A stretch of 38,165 nt of DNA from Strigomonas culicis (taxonomy: Eukaryota > Euglenozoa > Kinetoplastea > Trypanosomatida > Trypanosomatidae), in assembly GCA_000482145.1 (NCBI GenBank), contig AUXH01000126.1, positions 1 through 38,165 on the forward strand, read 5' to 3'. The notes under the pieces are model-generated. The model searched no databases. It was not told where the DNA came from and saw nothing but the letters and a program-made list of their open reading frames with translations. The position numbers were made by a program, and so were the translations under genes. Below, piece after piece: positions 16,705 to 26,068 of this stretch (positions are counted from its first letter, which is position 1; each line of letters begins with the position of its first letter).

Positions 16705-17094
16705 ATGGTTTTTGATAAGCTCAAGACGTTCGTCGGGCAGAGTGCTGGTAAAAAGGTTGGTAATGCTCTGACAACGGCTAGTGGATCACCGTCCTCATCA
16801 CAGTCGCTTTTAGCGAAAGTGTTTGCGGAAACTGCGAGCAAAATGTTTGAAGACAAGGAATGGCAATGCCCATGTGGTCATAAATTTCGGGCTTCCGGTG
16901 AGTGGATTGCATGTGCCCCTATATATTGTGAAGTACCTTCATGCCCCAATCCTAAGTACTACATCAGTGGTCCTGGACGAGCCTTACTAGAAGCCAACCC
17001 ATCAGGTGTGAAGTTAGAGGAAGTGAAAGGTGGCGCACAGATTCCACCCCCTACAGCGGGTTCCAAGAGTGGAGTCGGTTCTCGCTTTCGTTGA
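16705..17094 (+). CDS. Small hypothetical protein with a Cys-rich motif
   Basis: The 129-residue protein has a low-complexity N-terminal half (KTFVGQSAGKKVGNALTTAS and a Ser-rich run) followed by a compact cysteine motif: CPCGHKF (about 54-60), then IAC, IYCEVPSCPNPKYY (about 74-87). The tail is Pro/Gly/Ser-rich and ends in RFR. The Cys/His spacing suggests one zinc-binding site, but I recognise no family. It has a convincing splice tract and short 5' UTR, so it is probably a real gene. There is no membrane segment. Its composition is AT-rich like its neighbours. Confidence 0.75.
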   Translation: MVFDKLKTFVGQSAGKKVGNALTTASGSPSSSQSLLAKVFAETASKMFEDKEWQCPCGHKFRASGEWIACAPIYCEVPSCPNPKYYISGPGRALLEANPSGVKLEEVKGGAQIPPPTAGSKSGVGSRFR

Positions 17095-17593
17095 GTACCT
17101 CGATATGGGTGTCACAAGTATTCCACTTTTTCAAAACTTGCTTAATATACTTAAATGTTATTATTAATTTTATCATTATTATTTATCCCCGAGTTCATTT
17201 CTCTTGATCAGTAATTAACTTATTGTCACAGTACTACAAATATCATCTTTCCATTTCTTGTACACACTGTTTTCTTCTCTAAGAGAGGAGGTTGTTTTCG
17301 AAGGCAGAGGAAAAAACACATATGTAGCGCCTTGTAAAAGTATGACTTGGTGAAGTAACATGGTGTCCATATGAACTCTTTTTTCTCCAACATGTTGTTT
17401 TTTTTTTTTCCTGCAAAACATATAGATAATCTCTTTTCTTTTTTAACTATTATTTAGTGCAGTGTTTTTTTTTTTTCTACAACAGTTATTTTCGTTGTTC
17501 GTGGTGTTGCTATCTTTCACATTTTTTTCAGTTGTTTTTTGCTTGTTTGCTTGTTTCCACACATCTGAACATTAGACTGCCGTCATTGTATTG
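17095..17593. other. Intergenic region before the ataxin-10-like gene
   Basis: This AT-rich stretch has T-runs and candidate splice AGs at 17530-17531 and 17574-17575 before the ATG at 17594. The minus-strand frame 17215-17421 is on the wrong strand and featureless. I see no gene. Confidence 0.6.
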
Positions 17594-18463
17594 ATGAACG
17601 TAGAAGTTAAGCCTGTTGGAGATGCTAATAATGAAATCCTTCAAAAAATAAGCTCTAATGTCGACGCCATTTTGACATTTTGCACATCGGAGGTGGAGCT
17701 ACGAAACTTCGCGCTAAAATTTCAGTTCGAGCAAGCCGCCGAGAAGGCTGCTTATAATACCGGAGAATCAGCAGATGGTCTTCTGCACATGAAACATGTA
17801 TTGCAGCGGATGATTGACTTGGCCCTGTCTGTAGCAAAGAGTATACTGAGCCGCACGCTTGAGTCTTCTAGCAAGGCCTCTGACAAAGGAGATGAAGAAC
17901 GCCAGCAGAGTTTCTTTCACAGCAGTAGTGTTGAGGATTTTGCCGAAGGTACAGAAAATTGGCTCGAAACCGGGGCTCATTTATCTTACCTTTCTGTGGA
18001 GCTCCTTTGTTTTTCACTGATAACACATAAGAAGCTATGCAAATCATTACAAAATTATATGTTAGAAAAAAACATCGTGGAGTACTTGTCAAGTGCACTG
18101 TCCATATCGAGGGACCATGAGATCGGTTACTTTCAGGAAGGTTACCGAACAGAACATATGCGTCTGATTGCCAATCTCTCGTTTTCTAATCCAGAAGTGT
18201 CCTCTTCTATAGTACGCAATGATGTGTTGATCAGGTCTATCCTCTCAGGTACTAAAATAGATGAAGAAAACCCTGGTATGGCGGAGTGGGCGGAATTTGC
18301 CATACGCAATTTATGTGGCTCCTCACAGGAAGCTCAAGAAGCCATTCGGAATATGACTCCTCTTGGTCTCTCCAAAGAGAGCGAAAAAATGCTGTCTGGT
18401 AAGGTAAAGTGTGACTTCACAGAAAGTGGCAAAGTAAAAATGTCTACTTTCACTCAAAAATAA
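17594..18463 (+). CDS. Ataxin-10 domain (armadillo-like) protein
   Basis: The 289-residue protein has an N-terminal helical region and a C-terminal part that fits the ataxin-10 homology domain: EHMRLIANLSFSNPEVSSSIVRN (about 187-209), then KIDEENPGMAEWAEFAIRNLCGSSQEAQEAI (about 220-250). In ataxin-10 proteins this region carries the equivalent IANL and DxxNPFxxEWAIxAIRNL signatures. Animal ataxin-10 has been linked to basal body/cilium and cytokinesis functions; yeast Ctr86 is related. The protein is shorter than animal ataxin-10, so it may keep only the C-terminal armadillo repeats. The frame extends one codon upstream as TTG, but the ATG at 17594 is the proper start. Confidence 0.7.
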   Translation: MNVEVKPVGDANNEILQKISSNVDAILTFCTSEVELRNFALKFQFEQAAEKAAYNTGESADGLLHMKHVLQRMIDLALSVAKSILSRTLESSSKASDKGDEERQQSFFHSSSVEDFAEGTENWLETGAHLSYLSVELLCFSLITHKKLCKSLQNYMLEKNIVEYLSSALSISRDHEIGYFQEGYRTEHMRLIANLSFSNPEVSSSIVRNDVLIRSILSGTKIDEENPGMAEWAEFAIRNLCGSSQEAQEAIRNMTPLGLSKESEKMLSGKVKCDFTESGKVKMSTFTQK

Positions 18464-19286
18464 TAAACCGTCTCTAACAATCATAAACACGTATGTACTG
18501 GAGATAAAAAAAGGGGGAAGAAAGTGACCATGATTGTTAAACCAGAAAAAAAAAACCGTGTACCGAAATCATTCGTACTTTTGTCATGGCGTTGCCTTTT
18601 AATTCTACTGTCGTTTTCCCCTAGAGTTCAAGTATGCTTCCTTTTGTTTGTCTTTTAGTATTATTGTCTTTAGCTGTGTATTTGGAAAACGTGTTTACAA
18701 GAAGAAAGATCAGTGCAGTTTTTTGTTGATATTATTATTCTTGTTTTGTGGAGATTACAAGGACAAGTGTTGCCCCCCTCTTTTTTTTTACGTTTAACTG
18801 ATTCACTTTGGGCTCACTATGATGCTGTCTTTGTAACCTCATGGAACACTCAATTCCTCCTCTTTTTTTTTTTTACAATATCTCCTGTCATTGTGTGTAT
18901 TGCTCGTTTGTTTTTGTGTTTGATTCATATACTATCATTGTTTCTTATTACTATTATATTACATTTTTTTTTTGCTCATTGATTTCTTCTTTTCTTTTCT
19001 CTTGGTCAAATGAATAAATATGTATTTGTCAATCAGATGTGTTGTGAGGTGCCTGCAAGGGACATGACGTGTAAGTGTGTCACTGTTTTATTAGATGTCG
19101 ACTTCGTGGCTACAAGCATATGTACTTATTGTTCTGTTCTTTCCCTCTCATGTATGGTGAAGGACACTTCAATTTGTGCCTTCGTTTCTTTCTTTTACTC
19201 GGTTCTTGTTTGTTCGTTTAAAAAGCTACTTCCTAGTTCCCACATTCACAGAAAGTGTCATTACTGCGTAGAATGCAAGCGGAGTG
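18464..19286. other. Intergenic region before the CCDC148-like gene
   Basis: This T-rich stretch has several homopolymers. Plus-strand frames at 18713-18982 and 19010-19354 are hydrophobic or Cys-rich translations of it with no domain, and the second overlaps the next gene. A candidate acceptor AG lies at 19224-19225 after a TTCTTGTTTG tract. I see no gene. Confidence 0.55.
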
Positions 19287-20942
19287 ATGAAACCAAGCTC
19301 AAAAAAACCAAACGCATTTTCCACTGTGGAGGACCAGATAGAGGCTCTTCGTAAATGGAAGGAAGTCAGCGAAGAAAGAGGGAGAAAGGGTGTTGCAATT
19401 GCTTCCAAAATAACGTCTCAAAAGAAGAACAGCGAGAACATAAAAAAGAAAAGGGCCTGGTTACTGGAGAGAGAAAAGCTTTACCTGGAAGAAGAAGAAC
19501 TACAAGATCTCTATGACATGGCGTTGCGCAACGTCTCTATTTGGAGAGATGTAATCCACGAAACGTCGCCCTCAGAAGGCACACTTGACTTCAAACTACA
19601 CTTTCGCGACCGCCTTCACCATCTTTCCAGTCAAGTACACAGCTGTTCAGCCGCCGATCGTCAAGATGAAATCCGGAAGGAAATGAATGAGTTAAAACGG
19701 GAAGTCGTTCAGCAACGAGAACGTGAGGTCGAAAATCTGAAGCAGTTGGAAAGTGAAGAAGTGGAGTGCCTTAAGAAGGACCGTGTAGACGTTGAGCTTC
19801 TCTTCACGCAATGTGAGGAACGTTTTAACCGCTTGCGAGACAGCTGTCTTGCAGATTCCAATTTGGTATCAATATTTGGTGTTGCACTGGACAACGAAAA
19901 ACGGTTGGCGCTGCAAAAGTTGGTAGATTGCAGAGCACCACCCTACACGCTGCCCGAAAACGTTCTTTCATGCGCCGCTCTCGCATTGAAAATGACGAGT
20001 AAGATGAAAGGACATCAGCGAAGCACAAACGCCGATCTAGCGGGACGCGTCAAAGCCTCATTTCCACAGTTGACGATGGCGCAGGCACAGTTAGCAATTG
20101 ACGAGGCGGCGGCACTACGGACCGAGCACATTCTTATCAAATCCATTGCCATCGATTATAGAAGAAGCACACAGAGTATGCTGAGCGCATTTGAGGATGC
20201 CTTGCAAACAGCGGAGAACATGAAATCTCTCCAAAGAGCACTTGCAGAAGATGCTCTGGAGCAGAAGGATAGACAGGAAAAAATGCACCAAGCGCTCGAG
20301 GAACAGCGGGAACTGTATCGCATGAAGGTACAGCTAGAGCAGCAGGAAAGGGACAAGCAAGCGGTCAAGGAAGGAAAAAGACAAGAGGCGCTGAAAGAAA
20401 AGCGATTACAGGAGTTTCAAGAGCGGCTGGAGAAACTACAGATGTATGAAGAAAAGCAGAAGATGATGAAACAAAAGGAAGAAGAACTGCGGCAAGTAAA
20501 AGAGCGTGAAGACGAACTCCAAAAACTGTTACGGATGGAAAAAAACGTCAAACGGGTGCAGTTTCGCAAGGACGAGTACGCAGCGCGTCAACAAGAAAGA
20601 ACACAAAGAGAAGAAGAGCTGGCCGAGATGGAAAAGCAGAAGCAAGACGCATTAAAACGCTTTTTCGCGTCTGTAGAAGAAAGCATTGGGGTAGAAGCAG
20701 ATCCACAGCGAATCCTGCAAGGCACAGCCTCCAGCGAACAAAAACCCACTGACACAGAAATTAGTGCCATGACAGTGTACGGGTACACAGATGATCAAGT
20801 GATGAAGGATCCTCGTGTTCGACTCTTCCACGCCCTTTTGGAGGCTGGCCTGCATAAAGGACCTTATGCCCGAGAAGTCATGAGCCGCGGATATCATGTT
20901 CCCCCGGCACAGCAAATGAGTGAGATGAATCCCTTTCTCTGA
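19287..20942 (+). CDS. CCDC148-like coiled-coil protein
   Basis: The 551-residue protein is mostly charged coiled coil, with the longest unbroken stretch at about residues 310-455 (Glu/Lys/Gln/Arg-rich). The middle has a non-coil helical region (LVSIFGVALDNEKRLALQKLV and LAGRVKASFPQLTMAQAQLAIDEAAALRTEHI). The C-terminus holds a compact conserved-looking motif, YTDDQVMKDPRVRLFHALLEAGLHKGPYAREVMSR (about 495-529), which resembles the end of the CCDC148 family. CCDC148 proteins occur in ciliated organisms, which fits the axonemal genes downstream; a flagellar role is inference. The frame begins one codon earlier as GTG, but the ATG at 19287 is the start. Confidence 0.7.
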   Translation: MKPSSKKPNAFSTVEDQIEALRKWKEVSEERGRKGVAIASKITSQKKNSENIKKKRAWLLEREKLYLEEEELQDLYDMALRNVSIWRDVIHETSPSEGTLDFKLHFRDRLHHLSSQVHSCSAADRQDEIRKEMNELKREVVQQREREVENLKQLESEEVECLKKDRVDVELLFTQCEERFNRLRDSCLADSNLVSIFGVALDNEKRLALQKLVDCRAPPYTLPENVLSCAALALKMTSKMKGHQRSTNADLAGRVKASFPQLTMAQAQLAIDEAAALRTEHILIKSIAIDYRRSTQSMLSAFEDALQTAENMKSLQRALAEDALEQKDRQEKMHQALEEQRELYRMKVQLEQQERDKQAVKEGKRQEALKEKRLQEFQERLEKLQMYEEKQKMMKQKEEELRQVKEREDELQKLLRMEKNVKRVQFRKDEYAARQQERTQREEELAEMEKQKQDALKRFFASVEESIGVEADPQRILQGTASSEQKPTDTEISAMTVYGYTDDQVMKDPRVRLFHALLEAGLHKGPYAREVMSRGYHVPPAQQMSEMNPFL

Positions 20943-21276
20943 TTCTCACTCCGGTGTTGGTGAATCAAAAGAGAGAAAAGGTGGATATACAAAGTGACAG
21001 GCAAAAGGCATGTATACTATTGCATTTATGGACATTATCACTGCTGCATGTTGACACCTCTCACGACTGTAATGCAATGATGTGCAGTTCTTTCCTGTGC
21101 TATCACTGTGGTGAAGCTATGCAAAGATGTCATTCACCAATCGCGCTGTTACCCTGCTTTCTCCACCATCTGGCACATCACGCATCTTGCAGCTGGGCCG
21201 TCGCAGAAAAAAAAAAGATCCGTAGAAGAATACGAGTACCAATCAACCATACACATCTGGCGAAGTCTAGACCAGG
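20943..21276. other. Intergenic region before the RanBP2 zinc-finger gene
   Basis: This stretch of mixed composition has overlapping frames (20954-21613) that run into the next gene in another frame and show no domain. CTTGCAG near 21186-21192 is a possible splice acceptor. I see no gene. Confidence 0.55.
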
Positions 21277-21798
21277 ATGCTGCGTCGCGTCACGTTTCAG
21301 TTTCTGCTGCGGCGCAGTGCACCCTTTAGTCGGTACACCACTTACGAAGCGAGTGCATTGTTTCATCTACGTAGGACATGCTTTTCCGCCACGAACGTGT
21401 GCTACGCGCGCCGTATCCGAGGCGGCAGGCGTGGCCGCCACCGTGAGCCTTCCCCTGGGGACTGGCTCTGCCCTTGCGGTGAGGTTAACTACCGATCCAA
21501 GCGAGAGTGCTTCAAGTGCGGGGCCCCCGCACCGCCGCTGCCCCCAGGTGTGCGACGACCTTCCCTCCCTGGCGAAGACCCGAACGACTGGGCGTGCCCA
21601 TGTGGCCAAATGAACTTTCGCAACAACGTGGTGTGTCATCGGTGCAGCGAGCCGAAGCCGACAGCCCCGCCCTTGCCCGGACACGAAGTAACGCTTTGGA
21701 CGTGCACACAGTGCAAGGGCCTTAACCGGAGCACGCGTCAGTTTTGTTTCCGCTGCTCAGCACCTTCACCGTCCCACGTCTTCAAGCCTATCCAATAG
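21277..21798 (+). CDS. Triple RanBP2-type zinc-finger protein, probably mitochondrial
   Basis: The 173-residue protein starts with an Arg-rich, acid-free leader (MLRRVTFQFLLRRSAPFSRY) typical of mitochondrial import. Three RanBP2-type zinc fingers follow: GDWLCPCGEVN-x9-CFKC (about 61-81), NDWACPCGQMN-x9-HRC (103-123) and LWTCTQCKGLN-x9-CFRC (140-160). Each keeps the W-x-C-x(1-2)-C, Asn and C-x2-C pattern known from single-stranded RNA-binding members. Proline-rich linkers separate the fingers. Together these suggest an organellar RNA-binding protein, for example in mitochondrial RNA processing or ribosome assembly, but the target is unknown. Confidence 0.82.
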   Translation: MLRRVTFQFLLRRSAPFSRYTTYEASALFHLRRTCFSATNVCYARRIRGGRRGRHREPSPGDWLCPCGEVNYRSKRECFKCGAPAPPLPPGVRRPSLPGEDPNDWACPCGQMNFRNNVVCHRCSEPKPTAPPLPGHEVTLWTCTQCKGLNRSTRQFCFRCSAPSPSHVFKPIQ

Positions 21799-22147
21799 GT
21801 GGTCACTTGTTTGCGCGTGTGAATAGCAAGCGAAATATGCTATAGGAGAGGGATGCGGTGGTGCTACAAAGAAGTGTGCGTATCGAAAAAAAAATATCAG
21901 GCTTTTTTCTCTCACAGAAAGACATATTTAATAAGCCATACGTCCTCTCTCTCTCTTCTTTTTTTTTTTCGTTACACTGTGCGTGTAAGTGTGCAGAGAG
22001 AGAGTCTAATGTATAATAATGATTCCCTTCTTTTATTCCCGTCTCTATTTTCTTTACTATAGGAACAGCAAAAAAAAAAAAAGGGCACGTATATTTATAC
22101 GTATACGTATACGCACATACACATAAATACTACTCGTTCATTTTAAC
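21799..22147. other. Intergenic region before RIB43A
   Basis: This stretch holds the 3' UTR of the zinc-finger gene, T-runs, a short CT run near 21946-21958 and the RIB43A splice tract. I see no gene. Confidence 0.6.
22022..22062 (+). promoter_or_regulatory. Trans-splice acceptor of RIB43A
   Basis: The pyrimidine-rich stretch CCCTTCTTTTATTCCCGTCTC and TTTTCTTTACTATAG ends in AG at 22061-22062, giving a 5' UTR of 85 bases. Confidence 0.55.
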
Positions 22148-23299
22148 ATGCAAGATTCCAACACCAACACAGGCGGCACTGCCACCGCTGGCGACGCCAC
22201 TCAACTTGACCTCAAGTCAAAGAAGCAGCTCTTCATGATGCAGCGCGCGGAACGCCTCAAGGACCCAAAGATGCGCCACATGGGTATTGATCGCCAGGCG
22301 TTAGACGAGCAAGTGCGTGAAAAGGAGGCTCTGCGTCTTCTAGAGCAGGAGCGCGACGAGTACTATGATAGGCAGGCCCTTCTGATGGACCGCCATGCGT
22401 GTGCGCTCCAGCAGGAGGTGAACGAGGTCCGCGCCACCCGCGAGAAGGAACTCGAGGACTACCGCCAAACCTTCCAGCGCAAGGACCTCCGCCGGGAGTA
22501 CGACCTCAACGACGAGGATGGGAAGAAGAAGGAGCTGCCGGCCCGTGTAGGCGACGAGGACCCTCGCAACGGTCCGTCCTCCCTACAGAAGCTTGAGGGC
22601 GAGGACCTCGACTACACCAATCGCCGCGCCGCGCAGCAGCAGCAGCAACGGGATTGGGCGCAGCAGCAGATAGAGGAGAAGCTAGCCAAGAAGTGGATGG
22701 AGCGCGAGGCGGAGCGCGCCTACGACGAGCGCAATGAGGAGACGAACTACCGCACGTACCTCATCGAGCAGAACATGGCCCAGCAGCGTCGCCTCATAGA
22801 GAAGAACAACGCTGCATTCAACAAGGCGCTCGCGGAACAGCAGCGGCGGGAGGCCATCCGCACCAAGGAGGAGGACACGCGTCTCGGACTAGAGGAGATC
22901 GCTTACCAGACGAACGGGGACTTTTTGAATGAGCGCGAGACGGTGCGCGCGCTCCCGATGGGCGACAAGGTCAAATCAGAGCGCTTCAAGGGCCTCTCCG
23001 CTGAGCAAATGGCGAAGATCCGGGCGGAGCAGAATGACCAGCTCGAGCAGCTGCGTCGCCGCCGCCTCCTAGAGGTAGAAGAGGCGAAGCAGTGGGCGCA
23101 GCAGGAGAACATGCAGGTTCGGATGGGTGAGGCGCTTGATAGGCAGCGGGAGCGCGAACGTCAGGCGGAGCGGGTGGCGCTCGCGAACGAGCACAAAATG
23201 CAGTCCGAAGCTGCGCAGACGCGGAAGGAGCAATTAGACACCATGTACGCCAACGCAATTGATGAGGACTACTACAAGTACTGGAACCGGTGCGAGTAA
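22148..23299 (+). CDS. RIB43A: RIB43A-like axonemal doublet protein
   Basis: The 383-residue protein matches RIB43A family length (about 380) and layout: a short acidic N-terminus, then DLKSKKQLFMMQRAERLKDPKMRHMGIDRQALDEQVREK (about 24-62), the RQTFQRKDLRREYDLND-type segment (about 108-124) and DGPSSLQKLEGEDL-like motif (NGPSSLQKLEGEDL, about 141-154), followed by long coiled coil to the C-terminus. RIB43A proteins are filamentous microtubule inner proteins of ciliary and flagellar doublets, so this should be a flagellar axoneme component. The coding sequence is GC-rich, in contrast to the AT-rich genes near the strand switch. Identity is by motif and length recognition. Confidence 0.87.
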   Translation: MQDSNTNTGGTATAGDATQLDLKSKKQLFMMQRAERLKDPKMRHMGIDRQALDEQVREKEALRLLEQERDEYYDRQALLMDRHACALQQEVNEVRATREKELEDYRQTFQRKDLRREYDLNDEDGKKKELPARVGDEDPRNGPSSLQKLEGEDLDYTNRRAAQQQQQRDWAQQQIEEKLAKKWMEREAERAYDERNEETNYRTYLIEQNMAQQRRLIEKNNAAFNKALAEQQRREAIRTKEEDTRLGLEEIAYQTNGDFLNERETVRALPMGDKVKSERFKGLSAEQMAKIRAEQNDQLEQLRRRRLLEVEEAKQWAQQENMQVRMGEALDRQRERERQAERVALANEHKMQSEAAQTRKEQLDTMYANAIDEDYYKYWNRCE

Positions 23300-23986
23300 G
23301 AAGAACGCATCTGCTGCCGAAAGCCAGTAAAGAATACAAAGGTGGGCAAAAGATAAAAGAAAGAAATAAAAAACGCGTGGGAGGAAAAAAAAAGGCAGGC
23401 AAGTAGGATGCTGTGGATTATGAGAGTAAAGCAATACAGGCGCACTGGACGAGTTGTGTCACACGCTGCAATTTGCTTTTCAAACCATTTGTCACTGTTA
23501 TTATTAATTATCTGTTTCATTTTTTGTCCGTTGGTGTTGCTGTTGTTTCTGAATTGCATTTACATATGTAGCTCCTTTCTTCCTCTTTTTTTTTTTTGTT
23601 CTTCCTCCGGCAACCTCGATTGAAGCATTTGTGCGAATGGATGTTTCTCTTCTCTTTTTTATTTTTGAATACCTGATCATTTTTTCCTCTATGTAGCTAT
23701 ACTTCCTTTTCATGTAAAGCCTGTATTTAGACTATTATTCATACTAAGAAAAAAAAAAGATACCTCATTTTATTCGCTCTTTTCCTTTTCCTTTTAATCG
23801 ATAAGGACGTGCAGAAGGGGAAAAAGGTGAAAATGACAGTATATGTATCTCTTTCTCCCTCCATCTCTCTTCATATTCTTCCTTTCTTATACTCCACACA
23901 TCTTCCCTTCGTCTCTGTCTGTTCATTCTATCGCATTTAGAAGGAAAAGAACAATCCGTTAAAAAAAAACAGCAACAACTACACAA
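23300..23986. other. Intergenic region between RIB43A and TMEM218
   Basis: This AT-rich 3' UTR and 5' region holds a long pyrimidine tract near its end. The frames here are low-complexity. I see no gene. Confidence 0.6.
23849..23940 (+). promoter_or_regulatory. Trans-splice acceptor of TMEM218
   Basis: A very long C/T-rich tract (CTCTTTCTCCCTCCATCTC onward) ends in CATTTAG with AG at 23939-23940, 46 bases before the ATG. Confidence 0.6.
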
Positions 23987-24403
23987 ATGCTGCTAGGGGT
24001 CGGAGAGGGGAACTTCGCCGTTTTGGTGACGATAGGCGTGGCCGTGGTGGCAGCCCTCTTAGGTGGTTACTTCATGCCGCGGTTCGCCTTGTTCATCGCG
24101 ATCGGTTGTATCGGTTTGCCTTTTATTGTGTACGGGTGCATCCTTACATCGCCACAAAAAGCCTCGCCAGAGGTATACTTGGGGCCCTCCGTCTACCGAG
24201 AGCGGCGTCTGCCCACCGACACGTACCTCATTGACAAATTCGTCCCGGTGCGCATAGTTATCTTCATTGTTTTTGTGTTTGCCATGCTAGGTGGTATCGC
24301 AGCCCTTCTGCTTGGTATACTGACAGAGCCACCGTATAGAGTGCCCCGGATGCGCTGCCTTCGCGAGCAGTTGGAGGAATCACATCCAAACTGGTACAAG
24401 TAG
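23987..24403 (+). CDS. TMEM218: TMEM218-like ciliary transition-zone membrane protein
   Basis: The 138-residue protein has three membrane segments at about 10-29, 33-53 and 87-112. It starts with LGVGEGNF, close to the LGVGAGVF start of TMEM218, and the third segment is followed by EPPYRVPRM where animal TMEM218 has a similar EP-Y-P motif. TMEM218 is a three-span protein of the ciliary transition zone associated with MKS-module proteins and Joubert-type ciliopathy in humans. The loop between segments 2 and 3 is longer here (about 33 residues, PEVYLGPSVYRERR and onward), which explains the greater length than the roughly 115 residues of the animal protein. It lies between two axonemal genes' neighbours (RIB43A upstream), which fits a flagellar role. 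Confidence 0.75.
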   Translation: MLLGVGEGNFAVLVTIGVAVVAALLGGYFMPRFALFIAIGCIGLPFIVYGCILTSPQKASPEVYLGPSVYRERRLPTDTYLIDKFVPVRIVIFIVFVFAMLGGIAALLLGILTEPPYRVPRMRCLREQLEESHPNWYK

Positions 24404-24742
24404 ATAGAGGAAGTAAGGAGAATAGCGAGACCATACAACCTGTTACACGCCATAATTCATGTCATAGATGCACTCAACATTCAACAACATTTGCCAAGGA
24501 CAATCAGACAAAGACATGCGCATACATTTGTACATAAGCTACTCCTCATGTTCACTGTGCTCCGTGTCACTGTTTAATTGTGATGACTCCGTCATTTTTC
24601 TTCTTTTATTCGTCTCATCGTATACGCATATATCGGTCATGTCATTTGATAAGAAAACTGTGCACTTATTACAGTTGAATAACTCTTTTTTTTTTTCTTA
24701 TCTTTTTTCGTTTTGCCAAATAGGAGATCAGTATAAAACATC
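24404..24742. other. Intergenic region between TMEM218 and the first Rab
   Basis: This stretch holds a 3' UTR and the splice tract of the Rab gene. The frame at 24468-24848 overlaps the Rab start and is featureless. I see no gene. Confidence 0.6.
24686..24723 (+). promoter_or_regulatory. Trans-splice acceptor of the first Rab gene
   Basis: A T-rich tract (T9-CTTATC-T6-CG-T4) ends in GCCAAATAG, AG at 24722-24723, only 19 bases before the ATG. Confidence 0.6.
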
Positions 24743-25399
24743 ATGGAGGAAGATTTGGCGTACAAGATCATTGTCATTGGCAGTGTCAGTGTCGGGAAGA
24801 GCAACATCACATCTCGATTTTGTGATGACGCTTTCTATCCCGATATAGTGCCAACGCTGGGGATGGACTTTAAGTATACGTCGTGCAAGACACTGGACAA
24901 AGTGCCCCGGACCGTGCGCCTCCAGGTGTGGGACACCTCCGGCCAAGACCACTTTGTAACGCTGACGACAGCTTTCTACCGCAACTGCCAAGGAGCTCTT
25001 CTGTGCTTTGACTTGACCAACCGCACTTCCTTCGAGGACCTAGACACGTGGTACGAGCTCTTGGAGCGACACTGCACAACCCTCCCGCCGTTACTGCTGG
25101 TCGGGTGTAAGCTGGACCTCGTGCAGTCCGACGCGGATGACTGCGGCGAGGGGAACGTGCTGGGCAGCAACCGCCAGGTCTCCCGCAGCGAAGGAGACGG
25201 ATGGGCACGGCGGCACAAGTGCCTTTGCTACTTAGAGACCAGCGCAAAAGAGAACACCAACGTCTCCTCCGCTTTCCAGCAGCTCGCCACGTACGTGAGC
25301 AGCTGCGCTGCCCCAAACAGCTCAAGTCGGCTCGTCAAAACGCTGTCCGGTCAGACTGTCTCGGAAAGCAACGATAAGAACAAAAGTAAGTGTTGCTAG
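24743..25399 (+). CDS. Divergent Rab-family small GTPase (copy A)
   Basis: The 218-residue GTPase would act in membrane trafficking. The P-loop is GSVSVGKS (13-20), switch I is PTLGMDFKY (38-45), switch II is WDTSGQDHF (63-71; WDTAGQERF in typical Rabs), and ETSAK is at 165-169. The guanine-specificity motif is CKLD (122-125) instead of NKxD. A roughly 12-residue insertion (DADDCGEGNVLG) precedes the NRQVS segment. The C-terminus ends KSKCC, a double-cysteine geranylgeranylation signal. It keeps the catalytic Gln (DTSGQ) but switch II Arg-Phe partner residues differ, so effector binding may be unusual. It is next to a second Rab with the same Asn-to-Cys change, which points to a tandem duplication. 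I do not assign a specific Rab subfamily. Confidence 0.88.
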   Translation: MEEDLAYKIIVIGSVSVGKSNITSRFCDDAFYPDIVPTLGMDFKYTSCKTLDKVPRTVRLQVWDTSGQDHFVTLTTAFYRNCQGALLCFDLTNRTSFEDLDTWYELLERHCTTLPPLLLVGCKLDLVQSDADDCGEGNVLGSNRQVSRSEGDGWARRHKCLCYLETSAKENTNVSSAFQQLATYVSSCAAPNSSSRLVKTLSGQTVSESNDKNKSKCC

Positions 25400-26068
25400 G
25401 CAGAACACGAAAGTGTGTGAATAAAAACAATGAAAGTGAAATGCCAGTCAGGAAAAATGCTTAAGGGACAGAAATAAAATGGAGGTAGAGGATGAGGGCG
25501 GAAAAGAGCCGCTTTGTACCTTAGAGACAAAAATGCGCTGCGTAGGTATAATGGTTCGTATATATTGTAGCTATCGGATAATGACTGGCTTTCATCCGGT
25601 GGATCCTCATCACTGTTTGTCGTTGCACTGTATTGCATTTTTTTTGTTGTTGTTGTTGTTGCGGTTGCTGTTATTTTTCATGTACAGGGAATAAGGAAGA
25701 AAATACAGTTATTCATATAATGCACTTGTATTTCCTAGAGTGAGAAAAGGAGTGGCTCTCTCGCTCATATCTATTTTACCATTATTACTATTACGGATGT
25801 TATGATTCAACAAGAAGTAAAAGAAAGACAACATTATTCTACTCATCATTTTTATCATTAACAATACTAGCAGTGATCTCTTCTCTACTTGTTCTCTTTC
25901 AGTTATCATTAAATACAAAGCGGAAAAGTTTTTTTTTTTTTAGATCACCCATAAAAAGCATTTGCTTAATTGTTTCTTTTTCGTTTTCATTCTTTCTTTG
26001 CTTCCGTTTACTTTGCTTCATCTGCATTTATTTGTTTATTTATAAATCACCACAGTACCACTATACAT
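25400..26068. other. Intergenic region between the two Rab genes
   Basis: This stretch holds the 3' UTR of Rab A, a TTG repeat near 25642-25665, T/A homopolymers and the splice tract of Rab B. I see no gene. Confidence 0.6.
25970..26055 (+). promoter_or_regulatory. Trans-splice acceptor that sets the Rab B start
   Basis: A long T/C-rich tract (25970-26040) is followed by ATCACCACAG with AG at 26054-26055, 14 bases before the ATG at 26069. The hydrophobic in-frame extension from a TTG at 25970 is translated splice tract. Confidence 0.65.

Noticed and set aside
19010..19354. 114-residue plus-strand Cys-rich frame
   Set aside because: It overlaps the start of the CCDC148-like gene in another frame and has irregular Cys spacing with no zinc motif.
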